NCBI RefSeq assembly: GCF_003369915.1
Contig: NC_046673.1
Coordinates: 3,890,001-3,954,000, forward strand
Length of the DNA stretch: 64,000 nt
Direction of reading: 5' to 3'
From: Drosophila miranda
Lineage: Eukaryota > Arthropoda > Insecta > Diptera > Drosophilidae
Shown here: positions 1 through 11,868 of the stretch, piece by piece
Position numbering within the stretch: position 1 is the first letter of the stretch
Layout of the letters: the number at the start of each line of letters is the position of its first letter
Translations under genes and position numbers: made by a program
Notes under the pieces: model-generated
What the model was told of the DNA's origin: nothing
The model's database searches: none
What the model saw: only the letters and a program-made list of their open reading frames with translations

Positions 1-31
1 GCCAATCACTGCGGTAAGACTAAGACGGGAT

Positions 32-54
32 CAGTGGGGCTGGGAGCCCCACTG
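32..54. repeat. Perfect 10-bp inverted repeat (hairpin)
   Basis: CAGTGGGGCT, a GGG spacer, then AGCCCCACTG. The arms are fully complementary over 10 bp. Function unknown; it could be a transposon end or chance. Confidence 0.6.
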
Positions 55-1250
55 GGAACCCCAATCAAGCCAACGCAACCCAAACCTAACTGACCCAATC
101 GTATCCTTATTAACCCATTTCATATTCCGAGTATGCCAATTTGCGTTGTGGTCAATCTGCTGGTCAACTGCCCGAACACTGTGGCTTAAATCGAGCTGCG
201 ACATGGCCCAAATCCGGGCCGGTGGCAGGGTGGAAGACCATTATCGATGGGGTTGGATGGTTCTCAATGCCCGAAACGGAAGGGCGTGAAAGTTGCACAC
301 ATTTTACCGCCTCGCTCTCTCGTCCCCTTCTGTCCCTTCGATTTTTGTTCAGTTTTTGTAAATCAACTCGAAATTAGGTCAATGGGGTGTCATGCACACG
401 AGTACATCCCCAACCCCAATCCACCCTCCAGTCACCCTCACTCTCTCCACACCCACAAAAGGGTGCAGTTTTCCACTGTCTGTGTATGCATTTTCATTTG
501 CAGTTTGCAGTTCAATCAATCTAATTCGGAGCAATTAACACAGAGAATCTCATGCTCGTCTCGAGTGGCATAGGAAGGAGCCAAATAAATGGGATATTAT
601 ATCAAGGAAAATTATTTTTTTCGGAGCAGAAGGCACAGGGCATGGTGTTCCTAATCGCCCTGAAGCAAATTTCTTGACCTGCCGGACACAGAGACATATG
701 TATGTACATATGTATGTATGCACGTATGTTTTTATGTATTGGTATGACCTACTATGGGCCCCCAGCTATCGATATGCCATTGTTAGGGACATACTACATA
801 CATATATGTACATATGTATATCAAAACAGAAAAGGGAAATTATAATCAGGGACTACACAAATCTCTGCAGCAAAATTTGTGGTAAAAGGTGTCAAAAAAC
901 TTCAAATTCCCTTCTACGTTATTCAAAAATAAATAAATGCAAGTTCTTAACCGGCTGAACACAGAGAATGTACGAGTATGACTCTAATATCATGTCCGCT
1001 TGGACAACTTTTTGGAAACCCTCCCCTTTCAGCTCTAAGATACATGCCGGTATTTCTAAGCAAACCTTAAAACAAACCACAATATAACATTAAGCGGATG
1101 ATATTTTATTAAGCATTTTTAAAGCGGTAAAGATAAGACCTCGAGATACGCTCAATTCTCTTGTTAAAGTTAAAAACTTGTTAAAAACTTTAACAAAAAA
1201 GAAACAGCTATAGGAACGATAATCAAGTGGCCTTGAGCTTTTTATATTTT

Positions 1251-1615
1251 GATACCCGCTACTCGAAGAGTATAGCGGTTTATTGTATTTGTGCTCAAAG
1301 TGGATGTGTGTGACACCCAGAAAGAAGTGTTTTCGACCCCGCAAAGTACATATGTATGTATAAATGTGCATGATCAGCATCAATCGCCGATATATGTACA
1401 CTGTGTCTACCCTTCCCGATGAGCGCCTAGATCTCAGAGACCTGTATCCGGAGTATCAGGAGTTTGTATCCAGACTCCTCTAATATCACCCTGTTACAGC
1501 CACAAGACACAAATGAAATCGCAGTGGCTACGCAACGCCTTCCACGAGCTAACTCATTCTCTAACCTGCTCTCACACACCCTTCCTCGTGCAGTGTGCGC
1601 CCCCTGGCGGGAGGG
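1251..1615 (-). mobile_element. Degraded DINE-1/Helitron-like element
   Basis: It starts with GATACCCGCTACTCGAAGAG and keeps the block reading ATGATCAGCATCAAT after a TTTTCGACCCCGCAAAGTA stretch. It ends near GCGCCCCCTGGCGGGAGGGAG. These blocks appear in the same order in the longer copy at 42281-43381, so it is a diverged member in that orientation. The internal GTCC/GTCT array is almost gone. It lies in the intron before the exon at 1894. Confidence 0.7.
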
Positions 1616-1893
1616 AGCCAGAAAAAACGGCTGGTGTTGTTGTGAGAATAGAGAAAAAGAGACAGATGTTAAAAAGAAATGTGAAGAAAAATGAAAACAT
1701 CAAATCTGAAATCAGTTCTTCCCTTTTTGCAAACAGCGATACAAAACGACTTACATACATATAAAATATATTGCATATATTGCATATTCCCGCTTGCTTA
1801 TTATTTATATACATATACATATGTATAATTATTGTAATTATAGTTTTTCTTTGAATAGAAATATTTCTTAATTGCTGTTACCATTTCTTGCAG

Positions 1894-2783
1894 ATAAAAT
1901 TGTGATACCCGAAAAAATAGCAATTCGCCTACTAAATTCATCGGAAGTCACTGCGGAGCAGTTCTACAAGCACATCCTCGAGCAGTATCGCATCCATAAC
2001 CACCTGCAACAGCAGCGCCAGCAGTTCCTGCAGAAACAGCACCTCCAGCTCCAACAGCTGGAGGCGAGTAACCGCTTCCAGGAGATCTTCGCCACGGCCA
2101 CCATCATTCAGGCGCACCCGCATCCCAATCCCCGGGAGCCGCTCAAGAAGCCCCTCGTCGTCCCCTCCGCCAATAACAGCAGCAGTGGCAGCATTAGTGA
2201 CCTTGGAGCCTTCCGCATGGAGCCGCCTGCCCCGCAACCATCTAACATGGAGGAAATGAGCAAGGGTGCAACCACTGGCCATCATTTTCCCATGCTGTTG
2301 GACACCTCGCCACCGGCGGACAGCTCCGGCATAGGACACCTAAAGCGCAAGACGCATCGTGGCCACTACAAGCATCATAGGGCGCGTGCGGGCGGGTTGA
2401 AGAAGCTGCCCTCCAGCTCAGGCTTAGGTAGCAGTTCCATTTCTAGTTTTGCCACTGCCAGCACCACGTCCGCGGGTGAGCAGCTGGCGGTCACGGCTGC
2501 GGCAACAGTTCCCCATGGCTACATGGACACGCCGCTGAATCCGGCAGCCGGCACAATCGTGCAGCAGCCACAGCTGCAACTGTACACCTCGATGCCGATA
2601 CCTTTGATCCTCAGCCCCAGCGAGGAGAAGCGGCCCTCGCACCACGCCCACAACCATGCGCACGGCGAGCGTCGAGGGGGGGCGCAGGCACGCAAGAGGA
2701 CCACCACTGCATCTGTCTCCGGTTACGACTCCCAGACGTACCTCAATCCGTTCCTCACCGGCGAGCTGATCTTCGAGAAGTAA
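1894..2783 (+). CDS. Terminal coding exon of an unrecognised low-complexity protein (5' partial)
   Basis: An open frame runs from a strong 3' splice site (TTGCAG ending at 1893) to a TAA at 2781-2783. The exon starts in phase 1: the first two bases complete an Asp codon. It encodes about 296 C-terminal residues. The start (IVIPEKIAIRLLNSSEVT) could be a structured end of an upstream domain. It is followed by a Gln-rich helical stretch (HLQQQRQQFLQKQHLQLQQL), a basic His-rich patch (KRKTHRGHYKHHRAR), Ser/Ala/Thr-rich linkers, a His cluster (HHAHNHAHGE), and the C-terminus TYLNPFLTGELIFEK. Codon use is GC-rich, as in neighbouring true exons, which supports coding. The pattern fits the disordered cytoplasmic or nuclear tail of a larger protein whose main domains lie left of the window. 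I do not recognise the family and assign no function. Confidence 0.75.
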
Positions 2784-4203
2784 GCGGAGCCGCTCAGACC
2801 ACGTCAACTTCCTGGTTTTACTCCATTTTTTTACACGCTTACATATGTACTTACACATATACGTATAGGAGGGAGACACATATATACATACATACATCTG
2901 AATAGTTGGCCAATTATTGTTCAACCTGGAGAAATATGGGGCTTTCGCCACTCACTACATAACTTAGGTAGTCAACCAGCCCAGAGAGGATGGAAAACCT
3001 ATCACAACTTCAGATAGATGATACAAAGATACATACATATAAAGATTCAGGCAATACTAAGTATATAGGGGATGTTATAATAATGTTACGTACTGTTCAA
3101 ACGATAGTTGAAACAATACTAGTTACGATGTTAGTTGATGTACCACACTTGAACCGCTCACACACACCACATACAGCGAGAGACCACACGGACACGCGCA
3201 TTATACGGGACCCACTTCAGTAGTCGATCGATATATATCACAGAGATCTCACCAGCAGCGGCCAGCTCCAGCTCAAGCTCAAGCTCACCAGCAAACTCAC
3301 CCCACCTAGGACACTGCTTCCAGGCAGCTAGCGAATGCTACTCCAACTACAATAACTAGCTAACTTTAGAGAGTACAGAGAGTACCCAGAAAATAACATA
3401 CTACCCACATTAAGATACGGAGACAAAAATATCATATTGAAATGTTCAAAAAAACAAAAAAAAAAAAAACTGCACTCAAGTCACCTCACGCGAAGCGGGT
3501 TCTGCTTTGGCACCTCCTAGGATCGATTGAGATCGGTTATATGCATATAGACAAATACAAATACACTCTAGGAATTATAGTCGTTCGGCTTGAAATACCA
3601 AATAGCCAATACCCAACCCTACCCCACCCAGAAGATAGGGGTCTTAACGTGCCCAGCTCTAAGACATATTTGCATACCCAAACACAAGCTATGTATACCA
3701 TACCATATGACATATATACACCCATATATATATAACCGATTTCGGACGTGACCTTCTCGCCCAGCTCGTTCTATTCATATAATACCCATATCCACACTCA
3801 GCACTCAAGAAAAATCAAGAGAAAGAGGAACTGCATCCGCATCCAAAGACACGAGAATTGAACTACGAGCAATAACTACTACAGTGTACTCGATACCGAT
3901 ATGCATACGATATAGAATTGAATCTGTAACTGATGGGCATATACCACATATATACATATGTTATATACCGCATATATCTTATATGTATATGTATACCAAA
4001 AAATACAATACAAAGTCATTTTGGCAATAATAAAGCATAGCAATCCAAAAGTAAATAGTTTCGAATTTTTCTTGGACTCAACCATTGGAGGAATCATACA
4101 TACATATATATGTACATACATATATAATTTCACCAGGAAATATCTCCGAATCTTTGGCCATTATTTCACAATTCGTTCGATTCCTTTTAAACACACAAAA
4201 AAA
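2784..4203 (+). other. Probable long 3' UTR and flank of the preceding gene
   Basis: AT-rich non-coding sequence with many TACATATG repeats and no plausible coding exon. An AATAAA near 4027 may be a cleavage signal. The DINE-1 element begins directly after it. Confidence 0.4.
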
Positions 4204-5324
4204 CGAGGGGGAACGTTGTGAGTTGCTGCGGAGACCGCAACTCTACAATTATACCCGATACTAAGTCAGTATGGCTCTCCTCCGGCAGACGCCGCTAATA
4301 TTAAACGACACGACAAGGAGTGCGTGCGAGAGAGACAGAAAATCAGTCTGAGCGTGACGTCGGGCGCTGCGTAGCCACTGCAAATTGATTTGTTCCTATT
4401 GGCTATAAAAATGATCTGATCTGATCCAGATTCAGCAATCTGATAGATATGGCCATTATCTATGATTCTGCATTTTTAGTTTTCTCGAATGTGCAATATT
4501 GTGGATGCAACAGATTTTCGTCCTTTGTGGGGGCGGAAAAGGGTGGGGCGAAATTCTGAGATATACGTTTTATAGTGAGATCTAACAGAAGTGCGGATAC
4601 CAAATTTGGTTACTCTAGCCTTAATAGTCTCTGAGATTTGTGGATGCCCCAGATTTTCGTCCTTTGCGGGGGCGGAGGGGGTGTGGCGAAATTTGGACAC
4701 GAAACGGTCAAGGTCCGATATCACAGGAGTGTGGATACCAAATTTGGTTGCTCTGGCTCTTATAGGTTCTGAGATCCTTGAACTCATATTTTGCAATTGG
4801 CAAAGCCGACCATGAAACCTGTGTGTTAGAGAGAGACAGAGCGAGAAAGAATGAAATTGTTTTCTTGGTTCTGGCTATAATAATTATACGATCTGGTTGA
4901 GATTTTACACTCTAGAACATATAGTCATCCTCTACGATTCTGCGTTTTTGGTTTTATCGTATCTTTAAAAATGTGGATGCCACAGATTTTCGTCCTTTGT
5001 GGGGGCGGAAGTGGGCGGGGCGAAGTTTTGAAATATTTTTGTAGCAGTGACATATCACAGAAGTCTGGATCCAAAACATCGTTGCTCTAGATCTTATAGT
5101 CTTTGAGCACTAGGCGCTGAAGGGGACGGACGGACGGACGGACGGACGGACGGACGGACGGACAGACGGACAGACAGACAGGGCTCAATCGACTCGGCTA
5201 TTGATGCTGATCAAGAATATATATACTTTATGGGGTCGGAAACGATTCCTTCTGGACGTTACACACATCCACTTTTACCACAAATCTAATATACCCCAAT
5301 ACTCATTTTGAGTATCGGGTATAA
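4204..5324 (+). mobile_element. DINE-1/Helitron-like repeat, long form (copy 1)
   Basis: A non-coding repeat of about 1.1 kb, nearly identical in layout to copies at 42281-43381 (inverted) and 48914-50007. It begins CGAGGGGGAACGTTGTGAG and ends ATTTTGAGTATCGGGTATAA. It contains a GACG/GACA microsatellite followed by GGCTCAATCGACTCGGCTAT, TGATGCTGATCAAG and ATGGGGTCGGAAACG. Those blocks match what I know as the DINE-1/INE-1 core common in Drosophila genomes. Inside, a module starting GTGGATG(C)..CAGATTTTCGTCC appears three times (about 4500, 4640 and 4974). The strand is set by this copy. Short open frames inside it are by-products of the repeat. Confidence 0.85.
5124..5181. repeat. (GGAC)n microsatellite inside DINE-1 copy 1
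   Basis: A tandem GGAC array grading into GACA units. It is the variable microsatellite typical of this element family, and is longer here than in the copies at 42.4 and 49.8 kb. Confidence 0.9.
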
Positions 5325-7366
5325 TAAACTGTGACCATTTCACAATAGTATTTGTAGCATTGAATGAAATCTTTCTTTTGAAAGCTTTCTCGAAGGAATC
5401 TTTCAAGATTCGTTCTCTTATTGTTCTGCCATAAAATCCACAAAGCATTTCACCATGGAATCTTTCTTCATGAATCTTCACACTGAATTCGTTCACAACA
5501 TGTTAACACTTTTTCATGAAATCCCTTTTTCTTCATTGGTGGGGGCACTCACCGAACTCGCGCTCGCAATCGATCACATAAGCAGGATTATCCATAGCTC
5601 CACAAAGACTCTGTCTTCCTTATTGCAGAGCTTAATGCTATGGACAATGTGACCGACAGACCGCTCGGTCTGCTCACAACTGAGAAACGCAACGACGTTT
5701 CGGCTATAAGTACGAGTATGTCCGGGTATCTGGCAGTCGCTGCCCGTACGGTACGTGCCCCCTGTCGCCGGAGAGTCACAAAGTCCGATTGAAATTGCGA
5801 TCTGTAAAGCTAGCTCGGTCTCGGTCTCGCTGGTACGCCTATTCCGCCCGCTCTTGTACACACTCATAAAATAGAGACGAAAAAAGCTGTAAATCTTGAA
5901 TAACCGCAATGTGCCACGTAATCTGCAAAAGTCAGTATCATCGGGGGTGTAAAAGTTCTTTGGTTGGGTAAGCAAAGACAGCGATGAGATCGCGACAGTC
6001 AGATAGAACTAGCGCACATCTGACGGATTGGATCTTCGGTCGTTAATACTCGTGGTTATATCATACTAGAAATTACTTCTAGAAGCCGTAGCAGAAGACT
6101 TGAAAGCACATTTGTACAGTGCGATCCGCGACTGTAAGACTGCTGTAAGCAGATCTAGATGGAGTCAGCATAATATTAGTTTGGATTGGCAAAGTATTAC
6201 GACCAATAACAAATCAAATCTATTACACCGTGTGTGTTCGCTTGCTGCGAAGGACTATAGTTATAGTTTTGCTCGATATGAACTGGTAATTTTTCGTGTC
6301 CATTTAAAACAGTTTAAAGAACAATGTTTAAGCAATTGTTACCATTTTTTATGCGGCCACAAATCGGCAAATAAAAAAAATATGTATATTATATAGCCAA
6401 TATTATTCGATTGGCTCGATGATTTATTACATTTAGAGCTTAAATTAGTCGATACATTTGCTTATCTTATACCGGACACAAATCGATAGTTGATCTGATT
6501 TGATTACCAAGATTATTTGATAGGATAACAGAGACAATTCAGTAAGCCGTGCAATAGTCATTCGATAACCGACAACTGAATTCAGACAGTAACTTGACAT
6601 CATTCCGAGAAGTGATAACAAGCTCAACCTCTGTTCGATAACTGATCTTATTTCATAACTAAATCGTTTAACAGCCGACTCCAGTTCATAACTATTCGAT
6701 GTCTGTCCTGTCCGTCAATTACCGTCCTGACCAGCGGATATCGTCTTACAATTATGCAAAGCACATTAGGCGGATGAGCCAGCCACGGCCAGACCCCCCG
6801 GCCAATAAAGATAAGCCTCAACAGACACAACAGATAGGTTGATCCCAGCCATTAAAGAATACATTACCGGATCAAGATATTGTACATAGATATGTATGTA
6901 CGTACGAGTATCTGTGTCCATCAGCTGTAAAGCATTAAAACTTATTCGGGCTCTAGCTCTATCCCTATCTCATTCTATGCTGCCGCACTCTTCTTGGCCA
7001 TGGCCATGACACCATGAGCAGGTGGCAAAGACAACGAAGGAGGCGTTGGAACGCGGAGTTTCTTTTCCTTTACAAGTCAACGATTAAGTATTCAAAATAT
7101 TCAGTGCGAAAAACTACAGTACACAACAGTACAGCACCGGACATTAAACACACTCTTAGATGCACAGATTTACAGACTTTTTTGTGCACTTGTGTCCGAC
7201 TAAACACTAAACACTAGGGTTCGATACTGAATAATGGCCAGGGCCCAAATCGCCTTCGTTTGTTTATGTTTAACTTAGACAGAGAAAAAACATAAAACTT
7301 TTCATAACACATTAAATACACTTTCTTGGAGGAGGGAAGGATAATGATCGCCAGCTATTTTCGTCT

Positions 7367-7410
<44 letters not shown>

Positions 7411-7578
7411 ATATATATATATTCTTTGCGCAGGAGAGATCGTGATCTTGCCTAGACATGCTTACATACATACATGTGTAAATGTAAATGGAAAGTGCAA
7501 GTGAAATACCGTGGCCACAGGTACGTGGTTCGTACATGTGGCGCTACAATGGGTCAACGATATGGGGAGATGAGAAGT
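5325..7578. other. Intergenic spacer and 3' flank of Tango10
   Basis: I see no supported gene. Frames of up to about 130 codons near 5574-5975 have no recognisable motif and no good splice context. The right end (7433-7578) should include the Tango10 3' UTR. A TA microsatellite lies at 7370-7421. Confidence 0.5.
7370..7421. repeat. (TA)n microsatellite
   Basis: An almost pure alternating AT run of about 50 bp with one C interruption. Confidence 0.95.
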
Positions 7579-9555
7579 TTAGAACTGAAATGGCGGCGTT
7601 TCGCGGCACGTGTGGGTGCCCATTGGCGTGATCACCACGTGTAGGGTGAGTGTGTTGCGCTGATTACCACTCAGATGGGGACTCAAAGACGTTGATTCCT
7701 GCTCCAGCTCCTCGTACGGCAACAGGTTATCCAGATTGATGACGCGCGAAGTTTCCGAAAAGTACTCGGTGCGCTCCACCATTGTCCTAATGTGAGTTAT
7801 TTGATTCTGCACGCCCACAATCAGGACCGCAATCTGCATAAAATTAAATGATGATTAAGATTGCGGTAACATTATGGGTCCTTCTTGTTATGCATGCGTA
7901 CGCACCTTGAACCGCTCTTCGTCAATGTTCTGGTTCTTGCAGGTGACACGCAAGCGCACCGTATTCAGGTAGCAACCAGGCACGTCTTCGCCCCAAACCA
8001 TTTTGGCCCTATTGTATTTGACGCCTCGCGGGAAAAACTCGATCTCCCAGGTCATGCAAGGATCTGTGGAGCACAAAATATGTATGTATATCTAGCGTAC
8101 AGAAGATAGTGATTTCGCAATCAGCCGATCCGATCCGATTCGATCTGACCTGACCTGACTCACCATCGTCAGTTTCCGCAATGCTGCGCTGTGAAAAGAA
8201 GCAGGTCACATAGTTCACGTAGCGCTCGATCCGGTCAAAGTTGGGCACATTGATGTCCACGCTCCAAGTGTCGTTCCAGTAGAGCCTGGGCGTAAACTGC
8301 AGCTCCCCGCACTCGCTGGCCCGGACCTGGCGCACCCGGTCCTCCTGTCCGGACTGATAGCTCATCCCAATGGCAATTCGCTCGACTAGGAACTCCTTGT
8401 GGTACTCGGTGAGTGGGTCCATTAATAGGTGCGAGAGCTGACGCGGCGTCATCATGCCAAAGCGAATGTGCATCACTGTCTGCTCAATCAGCTCCATGAA
8501 GGTGTTGACCTTCTTTTCCAGGCTGGTGTGGGGCGTGCTCTCGATCTGCTCGCGGCGATGCAGCAGCCAGGTCTGCAGAATCGTAAACAGTTTGTACTCG
8601 CTGGAGATTACGATATCGTTCTGCTGCAGCAGCAGTTCGAGGATGGCTGGATCCATTTCGACAAAGTCCTTGGACTCGGCTACCATCTCAAGGTTCCACT
8701 TGAGGAAACGCTTCAGCGTCTCGGTGAGATCATTATGAGTGGGCGTGAAGGAGAGTGTGTACTGCAGCCAGGAGACGAGATAGCCGCTGGTGGCTGCCTT
8801 GGCAACGTGCTTCGTCATGTAGCCCACACACAGATCGATCAGATCGCGCACATTGTACTTCTCGGAAAGGGCCAGCATGGGCATGACCGTCTGCAGCGTC
8901 ACCTCGATGTGGCCCACATAGAGATATTTGATGAACTGCGGAAAGACAGCCGAGCAGCAGGCCTCCTCATGCAGCTCGATGACATGTTTGCTGCACTCAT
9001 TCCATTCGGGGTTCATTAGCATCACCTGAAAGACGTCGCTGCTGGCGCAGAGTATGACCCGGTGGGCGGGGTACTCCTTACCATCCACCAGCAGCACTAT
9101 GTCCGACATCAGCTGCTCCGCGTAGAGGTGTGCGATCTTATTCAGAACACTGCTGGCATCGATCATCTGGACGCGAGAGGGGGGGCAGAATTTTGGGTAA
9201 GGCCAGGGGGCATCTCATGGAATCGGCTATTTATGGCCATACTCACTGTGCTTGCACCATCCTGGGTGTCCTCCGTCTCTAAGCACTTGCGCCTCTTTGC
9301 TTCCTGGTCATCGTTGGGAGTGCCTGAACTGCTGCCGACTGTGTTTGAGCCGTTGACATTGGCGTTGCCATTGGCGTTGGGTGCAGCCTCGGCTCCAGCC
9401 GCTGCCGGCCCACCAGAGGGTCCAGCTCCACCAGCAACTGCGCCGCAACCAGCTGCACCTGCACTCACGCCTGCACCACCCCCGCGTGCACCTACGCCAC
9501 CCACAGCGCCAGCGCCACCTGAAGAGGCCGCGCCTCCATTGCCATTACCGTTCAT
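7579..9555 (-). CDS. Tango10: Tango10: BTB-BACK protein, BTBD17-like
   Basis: Four exons can be joined: 9247-9555, 8164-9166, 7906-8063 and 7579-7833. All introns are GT..AG and the sum is 1725 nt (574 aa), in frame. Residues 1-103 are a low-complexity Gly/Ala/Pro/Asn leader ending in a basic KRRK patch. A BTB/POZ fold follows (about 115-220, with MSDIVLLVDGKEYPAHRVIL), then a BACK-like helical region with LLLQQNDIVISSEYKLF. The C-terminal module resembles vertebrate BTBD17 (TWEIEFFPRGVKY; ending in TLTLHVVITP). I name it by comparison with Drosophila Tango10 (CG1841). That gene was found in a screen for transport and Golgi organisation, and BTB proteins commonly serve as Cullin-3 adaptors. 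The start at 9555 is the first Met of the frame carrying the leader; the Met at 9164-9166, directly at the exon 2 border, is an alternative. A Motif-1 element lies 140 bp upstream. Confidence 0.9.
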
Positions 9556-9694
9556 TGAAATCTGTCAAAGTCCACTTGACTCCGAGTCGCAAGGAATTTG
9601 AGTAACTGCTCTTTTAATTTGATCTTTTAGAGTATATACCCAGTGCGAGACATTGTGAATTCCAAATTCAAAGGCAAATAAAACAAATTTTATT

Positions 9695-9705
9695 TAGTGT
9701 GACCG
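9695..9705 (-). promoter_or_regulatory. Motif 1 (M1BP) core promoter element of Tango10
   Basis: The minus strand reads CGGTCACACTA, a full match to the Drosophila Motif 1 consensus YGGTCACACTR. It lies about 140 bp upstream of the Tango10 ATG in the right orientation, as expected of a housekeeping-type TATA-less promoter. Confidence 0.75.
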
Positions 9706-11097
9706 TTTTCGGTATTAGTGGTTAGTTCATGAACAAAAAGCAACTATTCTCTGAAGTGAGCGGGCTGAACAATCGAGCCGTTAATCGTTCTTTTTCGTTC
9801 ATGTTCTGAACAGTTATTTCCTCGACATAAGACCCTCAGCGCTGAACAGTTTAACAGCCCACAAGATTGCCTCATTAAAAAGTAAATTTTCATACATTTA
9901 CATATCAGTTCCGATTTTCAGCTCTTTAAACGAATCTATGAGTATTCAGCTGAACGAAAAGTTCAGGGGGGCAAAAAGTTCACAGAAAAAAATAAGTAAA
10001 ATATCAAAAATTTAACATGCTTTTTGTTTTGTAAATTTAAAATACAGAGTACTGGTATGACACTGATCAAGAATTTTTATCTAAATGGCAATTCTATATG
10101 ATTTTTACATCGGTGTATTGGACAAGAAGTCCATAACGTGTATTAAAAAATACTACAACATTTTAAAAGTACTACTGTATATGAAAGCTGCAAGGTGTGT
10201 GACCTAGAGAGGGAACTTTTGAGGAAAACTTTTGAATAACTTGTAAGTCAAGGTCAAAACATAACAAAAACATTGATGTCTATGGTCATTGCAGGTTAAT
10301 TTCCTTGCGGCCTTTCAAGAACCTCAAAAGAAAACAAACAGAACAAAACAAAGCGCAGAAAGTTTAAAAAAGATACAATCAAATATATTTTTTAGAACGT
10401 AGTGGGTCTTTTTCACGTACAAAAGCAAATGCGCTGCTGGGATAGCTGATTCTTAATGACGCGGAGCGAGCCAAACGCCAGAATTGAAGAACTGGGAGCG
10501 TTCGTAACAAATTCGTTTGTACATTTTCTCTGCATAAGCTGACACATCTATATGCTGTATGGTTAGGGCTCGTGCCTAGGAAATACCGTTTCTAGTTTAA
10601 ATCGGTATTTCTTGTTTTCCGATCTGCGTACATAGAACATAAAATGTGGCCGGCCACACTGGCAAGATTTCTTATCGAACAGACACGAATATCATCCCTG
10701 ATTTCACGGTATATTGAGTTGAAGGTATATTTAAGGTATATCGGTATATAATGATATATTTGCAGGGTGAACGCAAATCGCTATATATAGGTATATTTAA
10801 GATACTAACACTTTCCACACATTTTCGAGACGCCATTAAGTAGGGGGAACTTTCGCCATTAGCAAGTTATAAATATAAAGAAATGCGAGCAAAGATATTA
10901 AACAATAGTACAAACCTGATACAACCTGATACAAAAACATGGCTCTGCAGAGGTACAAATTCAGTTGTATTGCTGGCCGCTAGAACCAAAATTTGAGTTG
11001 TTGCACGTTTGTATTTGCATACAACAAAAGAATACAACACAAAACAGATCAACACAAGAACAGCATAAAATAGAGCACAAAATGAAGTCAATTAATA
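9706..11097. other. Intergenic spacer between Tango10 and the decayed gene
   Basis: No gene is supported. It includes a 9-bp inverted repeat GAAATACCG/CGGTATTTC (10580-10588 and 10603-10611) and the promoter-like cluster listed separately. Confidence 0.5.
10651..10800 (+). promoter_or_regulatory. Orphan promoter-like cluster of Motif 1- and Motif 6-like sites
   Basis: CGGCCACACTG at 10651 differs from Motif 1 at one base. It is followed by repeated GGTATATT elements (near 10709, 10723, 10734 and 10790) resembling Ohler motif 6 (KTYRGTATWTTT). In Drosophila these two motifs occur together at housekeeping promoters. No plus-strand gene is evident downstream, so the target is unclear; it may be a relic of a lost gene. 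Confidence 0.4.
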
Positions 11098-11868
11098 GCT
11101 TGTTGCCCTTGGATTGTGTCAGCTGCAGAAGATCACGGATTTCCTTGAGAATATGCCACAGCCTGTGCCGTTTTTCAAGATGCAGAAGGAAGAAATAGAG
11201 AGGACCGGGGATCTGGTGGCTTCTTGCTTTCTGGATATACTCTCTGTGAGAGATAAGCAGGAGAGCCAAATTCTGAAGATACTTTCTACACGTAGACATG
11301 AAATTCAGTCCATGTAGGCCTGCCGGAATCGGATGCAGGCATTCTGTAGGAACTTTATGATTGCGCAGAGGTCCTTGCGCAGCTTCGGTTCTCAGCCAGC
11401 GTCTGCTGTTGCTCCCCATTGACCGACTGGAAGCAGGATATGACCTTTCCGAATGCCTCCTCTTCAAGTGCCGTCAAGTTCGCGAACATGAGTCTGTTGC
11501 CGTGCAGTAGGAAGTCGACCCACTCTTGGAAAGTGATCAGTCGCAGCTGGAATGGGAGGCACTGCAAGAAAGATTGGTGGAAAGGTGAAGCCTGTGGGGT
11601 GGATATTGTAGCATTTCACCATTGAATCTCCGCTCTGAGAATCAAGGCGGTGGATCTCGTCTAGCCGCTTGAGGAATATCTTGCTCAGCTTGAGATTTAT
11701 GTGGGGGGCCTTGCCGTATGCCTCAGGTAGTTCGTCTAGCAGAATGGGCTCCGTGCTGGCATTGCACTTGGAGTGGTCCTTACTCTCGTCCTTGTTTGTT
11801 TAGAGGCAAGACAAGTCCACGTTATCAGCCTGAGCCTTTTGTGTACTCCCCAGGAGTACTAATAAGAC
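11098..11868 (-). pseudogene. Decayed, unrecognised protein-coding gene
   Basis: The minus strand reads as one continuous protein-like sequence broken by lesions. STQKAQADNVDLSC is followed by a TAA near 11803. A clean frame then covers ILLDELPEAYGKAPH, SKIFLKRLDEIHRLD and CYNIHPTGFTFPP. A one-base shift near 11570 leads into LRLITFQEWVDFLLHGNRL and EEEAFGKVISCFQSV. A second shift leads to KLRKDLCAIIKFLQNACIRF. A third leads to CRKYLQNLALLLISHREY and HRLWHILKEIRDLLQL. Helical, charged composition and GC-biased third positions continue across the shifts, which suggests a once-functional gene of at least 250 codons. Sequencing errors could mimic this, but three shifts plus a stop favour decay. 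I do not recognise the family. A plus-strand frame over 11114-11317 also looks protein-like but is shorter and isolated. Confidence 0.55.

Larger units (their letters stand above)
1..1893. other. Upstream/intronic sequence of the gene ending at 2783
   Basis: No coding exon could be supported here. The stretch ends in a good 3' splice site (pyrimidine-rich tract, then TTGCAG at 1888-1893), so at least its right part is an intron. It holds ACATATGTATGT-type simple sequence around 695-735 and 800-820, a perfect inverted repeat at 32-54, and a decayed DINE-1-like element from 1251. Confidence 0.6.

Noticed and set aside
4476..4796. Protein-like frame with repeats of TKFGIRT/RPHKGRKS type, also at 42871 and 49180
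   Set aside because: It lies wholly inside DINE-1 copies and reflects the duplicated modules, not a gene.
8429..9019. 196-codon plus-strand frame
   Set aside because: Antisense shadow of Tango10 exon 2.
11114..11317. Plus-strand 67-codon frame that looks protein-like
   Set aside because: It overlaps the longer minus-strand decayed gene, starts without an ATG, and has no continuation on either side.
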